Made by a program: the position numbers and the translations under genes. Below are positions 50,278 to 60,423 of a stretch of 64,000 nt of DNA, piece by piece. Position 1 is the stretch's first letter. Every line of letters begins with the position of its first letter. Source of the DNA: Clostridium tepidiprofundi DSM 19306 (lineage in GTDB: Bacteria; Bacillota; Clostridia; Clostridiales; Clostridiaceae); NCBI RefSeq assembly GCF_001594005.1, contig NZ_LTBA01000013.1, positions 1 through 64,000 on the forward strand, read 5' to 3'. A model generated the notes under the pieces. The model ran no database searches and had not been told where the DNA came from. It worked only from the letters and a program-made list of their open reading frames with translations.

Positions 50278-50329
50278 ATGGAGATTTCGAATTAACAGAT
50301 TTTAAAATCACTTAATTCGGAATCTCCAT
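50278..50329. terminator. Bidirectional terminator between permease and tsaD
   Basis: ATGGAGATT-CGAATTAA pairs with TTAATTCG-AATCTCCAT, with one mismatch, between two convergent stops. Confidence 0.8.
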
Positions 50330-50332
50330 TTT

Positions 50333-51355
50333 CTATCTTTCACCTAACTTTAAGTTTGGTACCGCATTTAAATCCAGCGATGCAGTTCTTCCTTTTATAA
50401 ACTCGTAATAAGCTGCACTCCCTATCATAGCAGCATTATCAGTACATAATATAGGTGCAGGAAATAAAACTTCAATACCTTCTTTTTTACACTCATATAT
50501 CAAAGTTTTTCTTAAACATGAATTAGATGCAACACCACCTGCAATGGCAATTTTTTTAACTTTTTTCATCTTACATGCTTTTATTGCATTGTAAACCAAA
50601 ACATCTACTACTGCTTTCTGAAATGATGCTGCTACATCAGCTGTATTGATTTCAATATTTTTCATTTTCATTTTGTTTAAATAATTGAGTACAGCAGACT
50701 TAACTCCACTAAATGAAAAATCTAAAGTATCACCATCAAACTTTGCCTTTGGAAATTTTATAGCATTTTCATTTCCTTCCTTTGAAATTTTATCTATTTT
50801 AGGTCCACCTGGATATCCAAGCCCAATTGCTCTTGCAACCTTATCAAATGCTTCTCCTGCTGCATCATCTCTTGTTTGACCTAATACTTCAAATTCACCA
50901 TAATCCTTCATATAAACAATAAATGTATGTCCACCTGATACAACAAGACACACAAAAGGTGGCTTTAAATATTTATGCTCAATAAAATTAGCACAAATAT
51001 GCCCTTCTATATGATTAACACCAATAAGAGGTTTTTTTAATGCATATGACAAACCTTTAGCATATTGAAGACCTACCAAAAGTGCTCCAACCAATCCCGG
51101 GCCATATGTTACTCCAATTGCATCTATATCTTCTAATTTTATTTCAGCCTCATCTAATGCCGTTTTAACAACAGCACTTATCACCTCAATATGTTTTCGA
51201 GAAGCTACTTCAGGTACAACCCCTCCAAATTTCTCATGTATATTTATTTGAGATGAAATTATATTTGACAGTACATTTCGTCCATTGACAACTACCGCAG
51301 CTGAAGTTTCATCACAACTGCTTTCAATAGCAAGTATTTTCATTTCTTTATCCAT
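50333..51355 (-). CDS. tsaD: tRNA N6-adenosine threonylcarbamoyltransferase
   Basis: TsaD transfers threonylcarbamoyl to A37 of ANN-decoding tRNAs, with TsaB and TsaE. The 340 residues carry [15 protein letters not shown] near the start, the iron motif HIEGH near 110, and GAFDKVAR-type and [11 protein letters not shown] signatures. The start is placed at ATG 51355 after GGTGATG; ATG at 51343 is an alternative. The promoter is seen upstream. It stands alone. Confidence 0.93.
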   Translation of the reverse strand: MDKEMKILAIESSCDETSAAVVVNGRNVLSNIISSQINIHEKFGGVVPEVASRKHIEVISAVVKTALDEAEIKLEDIDAIGVTYGPGLVGALLVGLQYAKGLSYALKKPLIGVNHIEGHICANFIEHKYLKPPFVCLVVSGGHTFIVYMKDYGEFEVLGQTRDDAAGEAFDKVARAIGLGYPGGPKIDKISKEGNENAIKFPKAKFDGDTLDFSFSGVKSAVLNYLNKMKMKNIEINTADVAASFQKAVVDVLVYNAIKACKMKKVKKIAIAGGVASNSCLRKTLIYECKKEGIEVLFPAPILCTDNAAMIGSAAYYEFIKGRTASLDLNAVPNLKLGER

Positions 51356-51393
51356 ATCATCACCATCTTTCATGCCAATTAATCATCAAAGAC

Positions 51394-51422
51394 ATTATAC
51401 TTCAATAACAGTGAGTAAGCAA
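51394..51422 (-). promoter_or_regulatory. Sigma-A promoter of tsaD
   Basis: On the minus strand TTGCTT, 17 bases, TATAAT, about 40 bases before the start. The CTAG-rich block 6 begins just upstream of it. Confidence 0.75.
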
Positions 51423-51445
51423 ATTTTTATGATATAATAAAATAG

Positions 51446-52738
51446 GAAACCTTTATTTAGAGAATAGTGAACATTAAATAGAGAATAGTGAATAGAGAAT
51501 AGTAAAGGTTGAAATCGTTACACGATTTCTTTAATGATAGATTGTAAGTCGGCTAGTTTGCTAGTAAAGGTATAAATTGTTTCACAATTTCTTAAATTCA
51601 ATATAAAAACATTTGATGATTGCAGGTATATAACAATCAAATTGTGAATCTGCACTAGCAACCTAGTACTCTGGTGCACTAGCAAACTTAATTTAGCCTA
51701 GAACCCTTTTAAAACAAGATTTCTAGTTATCAGTGGGCTAGTTACCAGCTAATGATAAAATTGCTACGCAATTTATTAAATTCAATATAAAAAACATTTG
51801 CTGATTGAAGGTATATAGCAATCAAGTTGTGAATCTGCACTAGTAGCCTAGTACTCTAGCAAACTAGCAAACTCAATTTACCCTAGAACCCTTTTAAAAC
51901 AAGATTTCTAGTTATCAGTGGGCTAGTTACCAGCTAATGATAAAATTGCTACGCAATTTATTAAATTCAATATAAAAAACATTTGCTGATTGAAGGTATA
52001 TAGCAATCAAGTTGTGAATCTGCACTAGTAGCCTAGTACTCTAGCAAACTAGCAAACTTGATTAATCCTAGTACCTAATAAGATGCTAGCTATCAAATTA
52101 CAAATCTGTACTGGAGATTTGGGACTAGCGACTGGAAATTAAACAAAAGTTACTAATCACCAATCGCCAGTCACCAAAGAAAATTGTGATTTAGTCAGAG
52201 ATTAAAACCTAGAACTTTGTTTTTGAGTAGATACTGATGTACAAATACCAAATCTGTACTAGCAATCTAGCCCTCTAGTCGACTGGCAAACTTGCTTTAT
52301 TCCTAGCACTTTGTTTTTGAGCAGATACTGGTGGGCAGATGCCAAATCTATATTGGAAGCTGGAAACTGGAGACTAAACAAAAGTTACTAATCGCCAATC
52401 GCCAGTCACCAAAACAAATAGTGACTTGGCTAGATATTAAAAGCTAGAATCTTGTTTTAACTTCTAGTACCTAGTGAGATGCTGGTTGTCAAGCTACAAA
52501 TCTGTACTGGAGATTAGAGATTGGAGACTGGGGACTAAACAAAAGTTACTAATCACCAATCGCCAGTCACCAAAGAAAATTGTGATTTAGTCAGAGATTA
52601 AAACCTAGAACTTTGTTTTTGAGTAGATACTGATGTACAAATACCAAATCTGTACTAGCAATCTAGCCCTCTAGTCGACTGGCAAACTCAATTTAACTCT
52701 GTACTGGAGACTGGAAACTAGCGACTGGGGACTATTAA
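51446..52738 (-). repeat. CTAG-rich mosaic repeat block 6 (reverse polarity)
   Basis: The block begins with the complement of the terminal module (AAACCTTTATTTAG...AGTAAAGGTT, 51448-51511), then the hairpin GAAATCG-TTACA-CGATTTC. Units of ~190 bases with AACAAGATTTCTAGTTATCAG repeat at about 51710 and 51895, each with AAATTGC-TAC-GCAATTT. Later, stretches with CAGAGATTAAAACCTAGAAC recur at about 52195 and 52590. It fills the space between divergent tsaD and the RusA-like gene. Confidence 0.9.
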
Positions 52739-52759
52739 TAAATTGGGGGAGAATTTAAC

Positions 52760-53407
52760 ATGAAAAAGTCATATGCAAAAATAATAGTACAAGGATCTCC
52801 TATTTCAAAATCAAATTTTAAACTTTTTAATATGCAGGGTAGAGCTATTTTACCCTATAATTCAGGTAAATATCATGATAGATATGCATTATACGAAGAA
52901 GAAATTGCTTTTTGTGCTAAATCCCAAAATCCAGACACATTAATTGATGAATCCATAATTGCAGTACTTAAAGTATATTATAAAAGCATGAAAAGACATC
53001 CTGATACAAACAACATTACAAAAAGTATATTTGATGGTATTGAAAAAAGCGGAATAATAGTAAATGATGCTCAAATAAGAAAACTTATAATAGAGGAATT
53101 TTATGATAAAGAAAATCCAAGATTCGAACTTGAATTATTTGGCGAGAGCATATATTATATTGACTATAACGTAAAAAAAAGGGAGACAGAAGAGTCACCA
53201 ATAGTATATTCACCACCTCCAAACAAAAAAAATTTGTCATATAATAGTCATAAAAAAAATATTAATATTCCAACTAATGATTTTGCTTCATCAAAAAATA
53301 CATTATGCTCAATATGTGGTAAAAAAATAAGAAAAGAAGATTGCATCTCTGCAAACAAAGGTAAAACCGTTATTTGCAAGAATTGCTTTCAAAAATTATA
53401 TAAATGA
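52760..53407 (+). CDS. RusA-like endonuclease with C-terminal zinc ribbon
   Basis: The first ~130 residues resemble RusA Holliday-junction resolvases: RHPDTNNITKSIFDGIEK then NDAQIRKLIIEEF fits the DxDN and D-D-x-Q catalytic acids. The remaining 85 residues are not RusA: a polar linker, then CSICGKKIRKEDC and VICKNCFQK, a CxxC...CxxC zinc ribbon. RusA is usually a phage gene of ~120 residues, but no phage genes are near. The start follows GGGGGAG. Resolving branched DNA is the expected role; the added domain is unexplained. Confidence 0.75.
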   Translation: MKKSYAKIIVQGSPISKSNFKLFNMQGRAILPYNSGKYHDRYALYEEEIAFCAKSQNPDTLIDESIIAVLKVYYKSMKRHPDTNNITKSIFDGIEKSGIIVNDAQIRKLIIEEFYDKENPRFELELFGESIYYIDYNVKKRETEESPIVYSPPPNKKNLSYNSHKKNINIPTNDFASSKNTLCSICGKKIRKEDCISANKGKTVICKNCFQKLYK

Positions 53408-53424
53408 AAGGTAGATGAATAATT

Positions 53425-54219
53425 ATGAATTCACATGAAATTGACTACAAAATCCATGGAGATGATATGCAGTTTGTTGAAATTGGACTAGATCCAAATG
53501 AAAGCGTAGTTGCTGAAGCCGGAGCAATGATGATGATGACTCAAGGAGTATCAATGGAAACCATTTTTGGAGATGGTTCTGTAAATTCACAAGGTGGTTT
53601 TATGAATAAACTTTTTGGTGCAGGCAGGAGAATTCTTACAGGTGAAAGCTTATTTATGACTCTATTTACCAATACAGGATATGGAAAACAATATGTTTCT
53701 TTTGCATCGCCATATCCTGGCAAAATAATCCCATTGGATTTAGGTATGCTTGGTGGTAGAGTTATATGTCAAAAAGATGCATTTTTATGTGCTGCAAAAG
53801 GTGTTTCAATAGGAATTGACTTTAAAAGAAAATTAGGAGTCGGTTTCTTCGGTGGTGAAGGATTTATACTCCAGAAATTAGAAGGAGATGGTTTAGTATT
53901 TGTACATGCTGGTGGAACAATATATGAGAAAGAACTTTCAGCAGGAGAAATGCTAAGAATTGATACAGGTTGTCTCGTAGCTATGACAAGAGATGTTCAT
54001 TATGATATTGAATATGTAGGAAATGTCAAGACTGCTTTCTTTGGTGGTGAAGGTGTATTCTTTGCTACTGTTACAGGTCCTGGTAAAGTTTGGGTTCAAT
54101 CTCTTCCTTTCTCTAGATTAGCTGATAAAGTAATTTCATCTGCTCCTCGCACTGGAGGAAGTCATAGGGGAGAAGGAAGTTCATTGAATGTATTTGGTGA
54201 CCTATTTGACGGAGACTAA
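53425..54219 (+). CDS. AIM24/TIGR00266 family protein
   Basis: A 264-residue beta-rich protein of unknown function, related to mitochondrial Aim24. [20 protein letters not shown] near the start, [19 protein letters not shown] and [15 protein letters not shown] are typical. It lies 17 bases after the RusA-like gene, so the two may be co-transcribed. No catalytic residues are known. Confidence 0.85.
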   Translation: MNSHEIDYKIHGDDMQFVEIGLDPNESVVAEAGAMMMMTQGVSMETIFGDGSVNSQGGFMNKLFGAGRRILTGESLFMTLFTNTGYGKQYVSFASPYPGKIIPLDLGMLGGRVICQKDAFLCAAKGVSIGIDFKRKLGVGFFGGEGFILQKLEGDGLVFVHAGGTIYEKELSAGEMLRIDTGCLVAMTRDVHYDIEYVGNVKTAFFGGEGVFFATVTGPGKVWVQSLPFSRLADKVISSAPRTGGSHRGEGSSLNVFGDLFDGD

Positions 54220-54271
54220 TTCATCATTTATTGTTGTATATATTCCCTTAATTGATAATATAATATAACAA

Positions 54272-54990
54272 AGCGATTATTAATCACTAATCACCAGTCA
54301 CCAGTCGCCAAAGCAGATTGTGACTTTGATGAAAACTAATATAAGAGTGCTAGTTTTCCAGGTGGCTAGTTACCAGTTAATGTTGAAATCGTTATGCGAT
54401 TTCCTAAATGTATATAAAAACATTTGGTGATTATAAGTATATAGTAATCAAGTTACGAATCTGCACTAGCCCTCTAGTACCCTAGCAAACTTGCTTTATT
54501 CCTAGCACTTTGTTTTTGAGCAGCTACTGGTGGGCAGATGCCAAATCTATATTGGAAGCTGGAGACTGGAGACTAGAGATTAGAGACTAAAACAAAGTCA
54601 CTAGTCGCCAATCGCCAGTCACCAAAACAAATAGTGACTTAGCTAGATATTAAAAGCTAGAACCTTGTTTTAACTTCTAGTACCTAGTGAGATGCTGGTT
54701 GTCAAGCTACAAATCTGTACTGGAGATTAGAGATTGGAGACTGGGGACTAAACAAAAGTTGCCAATCGCCAATCGCTAATCGCCAAAGCAGATTGTGACT
54801 TTGATGGATATTAATATTTAAATTTTGTTCTTAAATAGTTGCTAGCTGTCAAATTACAAATCTGTACTGGAGATTAGGGACTAGCGACTGGAGATTAAAC
54901 AAAAGTTACTAATCGCCAATCACCAGTCGCCAAAGCAGATTGTGACTTAGTTAGAGATTAAAACCTAGCACCTAATTCCTGGTTTCTTCT
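54272..54990 (-). repeat. CTAG-rich mosaic repeat block 7 (reverse polarity)
   Basis: The modules are those of block 6 without the terminal module: CACCAGTCGCCAAAGCAGAT, hairpin GAAATCG-TTATG-CGATTTC (54385-54403), and AGCCCTCTAGTACCCTAG. A stretch from CTTTATTCCTAGCACTTTG (~54493) closely matches ~52293-52500 of block 6. No gene is seen. Confidence 0.88.
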
Positions 54991-55138
54991 TTTGTATCCT
55001 TGTTTTTTGTTCCTTGTTTAAGTAGTAATTTGGGAGGAGGTAGACTGTTGCAGAACTATTATAAAAATCTATAAAACTATCTAAAGTAGCTTCGGTAAAA
55101 TGGGATAGGTTGAACAGGGAATTAAACAAGCTTTATAG

Positions 55139-55831
55139 AGTTTTATAAGGTTTTGGCAACGGGTATACAAAATTAATATTATAGATTACCCATTTAACGG
55201 TATAATATTCAATAATAACACAAAAATTTTATTAGATGCTTGCTATATGTTAACACTGTTGTACAATAAAGACCCTAAAAATAAGGAATGCATTTTAACA
55301 CTAAAAGTCCTTATGAATTCGGGTTGCAATTTGTATATAAATGACATTATATCAGCTGAAGTGTTAAATAATATTACTAAAAAATTATTTATTAATGACA
55401 TTAAATATTCCGCTCTAAAAACAGAACCACTAAATTCAAAATCAAATATAAATCTGATAATATCGTGTTTTAATAAACACGATAGAAAAATTATAAAAGA
55501 AAGAAAACTCGAAAAATATAATCGTATTCCTTTCAATAAATATTTTTATAATATTTCTAAATCTGATTGGAAAAAGGATTTACTCAAAATATATTATGTA
55601 AAAGCTGTAGAACTTCATTCTCTTTTGGTTAATTCTTTAAATCTAAAATATTTGTCAATTGATAGAAAAACAGTTGACTTAGCTAAACAATACATGAAAG
55701 AGTATATGATGTCCGTTAATGACTCGTACCATATTGCATGTGCGGAATATAACAATATAAATTACTTTATTACATTAGATTCTGATTTCAAAGCACTAAA
55801 AAAATCAAAAGTTATAATACTAAAAATTTGA
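55139..55831 (+). pseudogene. PIN-domain protein (VapC-like), no normal start codon
   Basis: ATG at 55247 opens 194 codons, but the PIN motif ILLDACYMLTLL begins upstream of it, with the first catalytic Asp at 55235. The frame is open back to 55139 without ATG, GTG or TTG. Later acids are present (VNDSYHIACAEYN, TLDSDFK). GGAGGAGG at 55033 and TTG at 55048 would suit a start but lie in another frame, which stops after eight codons. A frameshift or lost 5' end is likely; ribonuclease activity is then doubtful. No antitoxin gene is recognised upstream. Confidence 0.6.
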
Positions 55832-55855
55832 AAATTTTTTAGTATTATTTTTTTT
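55816..55855 (+). terminator. Terminator after the PIN gene
   Basis: AATACTAAAAATT and ATTTTTTAGTATT form a stem overlapping the stop, followed by eight T. Confidence 0.85.
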
Positions 55856-55870
55856 GAATTTGTAACATAA

Positions 55871-55898
55871 TTGTCACAAAACAATTTTATCATATAAT
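55871..55898 (+). promoter_or_regulatory. Sigma-A promoter of the HtrA gene
   Basis: TTGTCA, 16 bases, TATAAT, ending 42 bases before the start codon. Confidence 0.75.
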
Positions 55899-55939
55899 CA
55901 GAAGTTATAAATAATAAATTTTTAGAAAGGGTGGTTATT

Positions 55940-57172
55940 ATGGATCAAAATCATGAAATCATCAACAATAGTATTACGAGTCAAGAAATATCACAAGAAA
56001 TTTCTCATGATTTTAAAGAAGTTAAATCTAATAGTAAAAAATCTAAAAGAAAAAAGATTTTATCATATGTACTTGTAGCTATATTCTGCTCAACATTTAG
56101 TGGTATAGGAGCTTCTATTGCTACTATGAAATTAGCTAAAAATTCAAACACAATAAATCCAAAAACAGTCATTGCCAATAGTACAGGAAATAAGTCATTA
56201 TTAAATAGCAATGTAAAACCTAAAAACACATTGTTATCATCTAACATTGATGAAAATTTAAGAAAACTTACAATTCCAGAAATCGCAAAAAAAGTTGGAC
56301 CAGCAGTAGTTGGAGTTTCGACTAAAGGATTTCCAAGAGCAGATGTATGGGGTTTTCAGATTCCAGCATCTGAAGGCATGGGTTCTGGTATAATATTTAG
56401 TGAGGATGGTTATATATTAACTAACTATCATGTTGTTGATAACACTCAAAAAATTAAAGTTATTTTTAATAATGGAAAAGAAGCTAATGCAAAGCTAATA
56501 AATTACGATGAAAATTATGATATAGCAGTAATTAAGGTTACCGATAATGTTAAAATGCCTGCTGTTGCAGAATTTGGTGATTCTGATAAACTTCAAGTTG
56601 GCGAAACTGCTGTTGCAATAGGAAATCCACTTGGAAAAGAACTTTTAGGTTCTGTTACTGCTGGAGTAATTAGTGCATTAAATAGATCCATTGACAACAA
56701 AAAGAATATTAAATTTATACAAACAGATGCAGCTATAAACCCTGGTAATAGTGGTGGACCTCTTGTTAATTCACATGGTCAAGTAATTGGAATCAATACT
56801 GAAAAAAGTGTTGGAAATGGTATAGAAGGTTTAGGATTTGCAATTCCAATAAATCAAATAAAACCTAAAATAGAAAATCTTATCAAACCAAGATTGATGA
56901 TTGGAATCCGTGGAAGAGAAGTAACAAAAGAACTTTCTGAAACTTATAATATACCTGTTGGTATTTATGTACAAGAAGTTGAAGAGTTTTCACCTGCTGA
57001 AAGGGCTGGTTTGCAACCTGGCGACATTATAGTAAATTTTGATGGCAAAAACGTTAAAACATTTGATGACTTAAATAAATTAAAACAAAAACACAAAGCT
57101 GGTGATGTAATAAATGTAACAATAGTACGCTATGAAAAAACTATGAGTTTAAAATTAAGATTAACCCCTTAA
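55940..57172 (+). CDS. htrA: HtrA/DegP-like membrane-anchored serine protease
   Basis: A surface quality-control protease of 410 residues. A cytosolic N-terminal tail is followed by one membrane helix (residues ~38-58), a trypsin-like domain and one PDZ domain (~310-405). The catalytic triad is visible in TNYHVVD (His), DENYDIAVI (Asp) and NPGNSGGPL (Ser). The ATG at 55940 follows AAAGGGTGG. It has its own promoter and terminator. Confidence 0.95.
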   Translation: MDQNHEIINNSITSQEISQEISHDFKEVKSNSKKSKRKKILSYVLVAIFCSTFSGIGASIATMKLAKNSNTINPKTVIANSTGNKSLLNSNVKPKNTLLSSNIDENLRKLTIPEIAKKVGPAVVGVSTKGFPRADVWGFQIPASEGMGSGIIFSEDGYILTNYHVVDNTQKIKVIFNNGKEANAKLINYDENYDIAVIKVTDNVKMPAVAEFGDSDKLQVGETAVAIGNPLGKELLGSVTAGVISALNRSIDNKKNIKFIQTDAAINPGNSGGPLVNSHGQVIGINTEKSVGNGIEGLGFAIPINQIKPKIENLIKPRLMIGIRGREVTKELSETYNIPVGIYVQEVEEFSPAERAGLQPGDIIVNFDGKNVKTFDDLNKLKQKHKAGDVINVTIVRYEKTMSLKLRLTP

Positions 57173-57187
57173 AAGATAATAAAATAA

Positions 57188-57237
57188 AAAAAGATTACCC
57201 CTGGGGTTGAAACACCACCCCAGGGGTAATCTTTTTT
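57188..57237. terminator. Bidirectional terminator between htrA and pepT
   Basis: AAAGATTACCCCTGGGGT and its complement form a stem of ~17 bp, with A/T runs on both sides. Confidence 0.92.
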
Positions 57238-57246
57238 CTTATTTTT

Positions 57247-58476
57247 TTATTCAGCATATAATTCTACTATTTTAATTATTACTTCAACTGCTTTTTCCAT
57301 AGCAAATGTTGGTACATATTCAAATTTACCATGGAAATTATGACCACCAGCAAAAAGATTAGGTGTTGGTAATCCCTTAAATGAAAGCTGAGCACCATCT
57401 GTACCACCTCTTATTGGTAATATTTTTGGTTCAACCCCAACTTCTTTCATAGCTTTTAAAGCATTATCAACAACATGCTTAACTGGTTCAATTTTTTCTT
57501 TCATATTGAAATATTGATCATTAATTTCAATTTCTACAGTATTTTCACCGTATTTTTTGTTTAATTCTTCAACAATATTAGTCATGAAATTCTTTCTATT
57601 TTCTAAATCATCTCTATCAAAAGTTCTTATTATATAATGAAGACCAGTTTCTTCAACATTACCATCTATGTTTAATAAATGATAAAATGCTTCATATCCT
57701 TCTGTATTTTCTGGTGTTTCTTCTTTAGGTAATTTTGCAATAAATTCACTTGCAATATACATTGAATTTACCATTTTGTTTTTAGCAGAACCTGGATGAA
57801 CATTTCTACCATGGATCATAACTTTTGCACCTGCAGCGTTAAAGTTTTCAAAATTAATTTCACCAATTTCACCGCCATCCATTGTGTAAGCAAAATCAGC
57901 TCCAAACTTTTCAACATCAAAGTGATGAGGTCCTCTTCCTACTTCTTCATCCGGTGTAAAAGCAACTCTTATATTTCCGTGCTTAATTTGAGGATTATTT
58001 ATTAAATATTCTAATGCTGTCATTATTTCGGCAATGCCGGCTTTATCATCTGCACCTAAAAGAGTTGTCCCGTCTGTTGTAATAAGTGTTTTACCAATGT
58101 AATTCTTTAAATCTGGAAAATCTTTAGGAGATAATACTATATTCTTTTCATCGTTTAGTATTATATCTTTTCCATCATAGTTTTCCACAAATTTAGGTTT
58201 AACATTTGCACCAGACATATCTGGAGCAGTATCCATATGTGCCATAAAACCTATTGTAGGTAATTCTTTGTCACTGTTCGAAGGTAATGTTGCCATAACG
58301 TATCCGTTATCATCTACTGATACTTCTGACATTCCTAATTCCTCTAATTCTTTTACAAGTTCTCTAGCTAATTCTAACTGTTTCTCAGTTGTAGGAACTG
58401 TATTAGATTCCTCATTTGATTGTGTATCAAATGAAACATACTTTAAAAATCTTTCAACAACTTTTGATTTTTGCAT
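57247..58476 (-). CDS. pepT: Peptidase T (tripeptide aminopeptidase)
   Basis: A cytosolic M20 zinc aminopeptidase that frees N-terminal residues from tripeptides, apt in an amino-acid fermenter. The 409 residues include [11 protein letters not shown] (first zinc His), [15 protein letters not shown] (bridging Asp), [10 protein letters not shown] (catalytic Glu pair), YTMDGGEIG and GGTDGAQLS. The ATG at 58476 is 9 bases after AAAGGAG; an earlier ATG overlaps that site. Confidence 0.95.
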   Translation of the reverse strand: MQKSKVVERFLKYVSFDTQSNEESNTVPTTEKQLELARELVKELEELGMSEVSVDDNGYVMATLPSNSDKELPTIGFMAHMDTAPDMSGANVKPKFVENYDGKDIILNDEKNIVLSPKDFPDLKNYIGKTLITTDGTTLLGADDKAGIAEIMTALEYLINNPQIKHGNIRVAFTPDEEVGRGPHHFDVEKFGADFAYTMDGGEIGEINFENFNAAGAKVMIHGRNVHPGSAKNKMVNSMYIASEFIAKLPKEETPENTEGYEAFYHLLNIDGNVEETGLHYIIRTFDRDDLENRKNFMTNIVEELNKKYGENTVEIEINDQYFNMKEKIEPVKHVVDNALKAMKEVGVEPKILPIRGGTDGAQLSFKGLPTPNLFAGGHNFHGKFEYVPTFAMEKAVEVIIKIVELYAE

Positions 58477-58636
58477 TGCCCACATCTCCTTTGGAATATC
58501 GTTTCACACATATTATACAATTTATTATGCAAAATCTCAATTTAATGAAAGCAAAAAAATCCTTTTTACTAAACTCAGAGTGCTATAATGGTGTTATATG
58601 ATCATTATATACAACATTGTCAAACTGGAAATCACT

Positions 58637-58800
58637 TAAGGCATTTTCAAAAAAATAACTAGTCAGTATGCTAGCCTATTTTGCGAACTACTTCATCGTT
58701 GGAACCCGTTGATAGAACCTACTATCAGCGGAACCCAACTCTTTGTATTTCACAAAATATACGTCGCATCTTTGACTTCTTATTTTCTTTCAAATGCCTA
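58637..58800 (-). mobile_element. 163-bp MITE, copy 3
   Basis: A full copy with ends TTAAGGCATTTTCAAAAAAAT and TTATTTTCTTTCAAATGCCTA. It lies in the 700-base gap between divergent pepT and the lipoprotein gene. Confidence 0.85.
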
Positions 58801-58894
58801 ATTGCAATTGATGAAATATGTAATTGGCTAAAACGCACATAAAACGTGTTTTTATTTCCCATGATTTCTGATATAATGTGAGTATGGACAACCG

Positions 58895-59150
58895 TACTAG
58901 AAACTAGCACATTGTGTTTCAATTCCTAACACTTGATACCTAGCATATAATACCTAATAAGAAGCTAGTTTTCAAGTCATAAATCTGTGTTGGAGACTAG
59001 AGATTAGAGATTGGAAACTAAACAAAAGTCGCTAATCTCCAGTCGCCAAAGCAATATTGTAACTTAGTCAGAGATTGAAATCTAGCACCTAGTATCTGTA
59101 AACAGATGCTAGCAATCAAGTTGCAAATTTGTACTAGAAACTGACGATTA
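58895..59150 (-). repeat. CTAG-rich mosaic repeat block 8 (short, reverse polarity)
   Basis: A single unit: CCGTACTAGAAACTAGCAC, CTAATAAGAAGCTAGTTTTC, GGAGACTAGAGATTAGAG, then CCAGTCGCCAAAGCAATATTG. No hairpin or terminal module. It ends 30 bases before the lipoprotein start. Confidence 0.8.
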
Positions 59151-59180
59151 AAAATTGTATATAAATTTTGGGGGATAAAT

Positions 59181-60380
59181 ATGAAGATTATTAATTATAT
59201 AATAGTTATGCTTTTGTTTATATTGCTTGTTGGATGTGGCAACAGCAATAGTTCTAATACCAAACAAACTGATATAACAAAAACTAATGTTTCACATAAA
59301 GAAACCAAAAATATAAAAAATAAAAGTATAGATGTTTCAGATAAAGCATTTACTTTTTCAACTAACAATACTCTTACCACATTTAAACAACCTGTAAAAT
59401 TGTGTGAAGATAACAAAAATGACAACGTATTTGAATCTATTAATTCTATGCTTATAGAAGATTTAAATGTGGATTTATCTGAACTAGATACATTTAAAGT
59501 TCATAAAAGCCTTTATGAAGTATACTTGGGTAATGTATCTAAGGGAATGTCTAAACAATTAATAGCTTTTACTAATTCGGATATTTTCCTTTTTGAGTGT
59601 AATTATGATTTTTCTAATATTAAATTTTTGGACAAAGTATCTAATACAGCAATAAATTTATCTAATTTTGAAATTGATGTAAAAGATAACAGATTATTTA
59701 TTAATAGTCATGATCCATTTAATGCAGCTATAACTCATTACACATTAGAATGGAATGGAATTAAATTTAAGATTGTTGAAAAGAAAGTGCAAGATGATAC
59801 AAAAGATTTCTATATAAATAAGACAAAATTATTGAAAAGTAAAGATATTGAGGGATTAATGAATATTTCAGAAAAAGAAAAAAATCTAGTAAAACCTAAT
59901 GCATACACTGAATTTTATTCTTTACCTAAACCAATATTAATACTTGCCAATAATATTGCACTACGTGAAAGTGAAAACAAAAACTTTGAAAGAGCATTTA
60001 AAATTTTAGATTATGGTATTGAACAATATTCTAAGGTTTGGTTTGAATGTGATATTAAAGATGTTACAGTAGAGGAACTAAACAATTATAATGCTACATG
60101 TGATCCAAATAATATAATTTCTTTAAATAGCTTTATATCCATATATAACAATTATGCTTATTTTCTTTATAAAATCAATCAATATAAAGAAGCTGAATCA
60201 ATTCTTATGAATGTAATAGAACTCGATCCTAATAGAATAGTCGCATATGTTAATTTAGGTGATGTTGAATGGAGCTTAGGTAATCATGAGCAAGCAAAGA
60301 AGTATTATAAAAAATATTTAGAACTTCGAGAAGGTTCTATTCAAAATGTACCTAAAAGAGTATTTGAAAGGACAAAATAA
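59181..60380 (+). CDS. Lipoprotein with C-terminal TPR repeats
   Basis: A 399-residue exported lipoprotein. The signal peptide MKIINYIIVMLLFILLVGC ends in a lipobox LVGC, so Cys19 is the anchor. The middle (residues ~50-250) is not recognised. The C-terminal ~80 residues hold two TPR motifs (NNYAYFLYKINQYKEAESIL, AYVNLGDVEWSLGNHEQAK). The start follows GGGGG. Function unknown, likely protein-protein contact at the cell surface. Confidence 0.75.
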   Translation: MKIINYIIVMLLFILLVGCGNSNSSNTKQTDITKTNVSHKETKNIKNKSIDVSDKAFTFSTNNTLTTFKQPVKLCEDNKNDNVFESINSMLIEDLNVDLSELDTFKVHKSLYEVYLGNVSKGMSKQLIAFTNSDIFLFECNYDFSNIKFLDKVSNTAINLSNFEIDVKDNRLFINSHDPFNAAITHYTLEWNGIKFKIVEKKVQDDTKDFYINKTKLLKSKDIEGLMNISEKEKNLVKPNAYTEFYSLPKPILILANNIALRESENKNFERAFKILDYGIEQYSKVWFECDIKDVTVEELNNYNATCDPNNIISLNSFISIYNNYAYFLYKINQYKEAESILMNVIELDPNRIVAYVNLGDVEWSLGNHEQAKKYYKKYLELREGSIQNVPKRVFERTK

Positions 60381-60416
60381 GTTTGCACCATTACAAAACT
60401 TATTTTGTCCTTTTTT
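60369..60416 (+). terminator. Terminator overlapping the lipoprotein stop
   Basis: AGGACAAAATAAGTTT pairs with AAACTTATTTTGTCCT, followed by six T. The stop codon lies within the left arm. Confidence 0.92.
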
Positions 60417-60423
60417 CTTACCT

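Noticed and set aside
55139-55831. A VapBC toxin-antitoxin pair
   Set aside because: No antitoxin gene is recognisable upstream and the toxin lacks a start codon.
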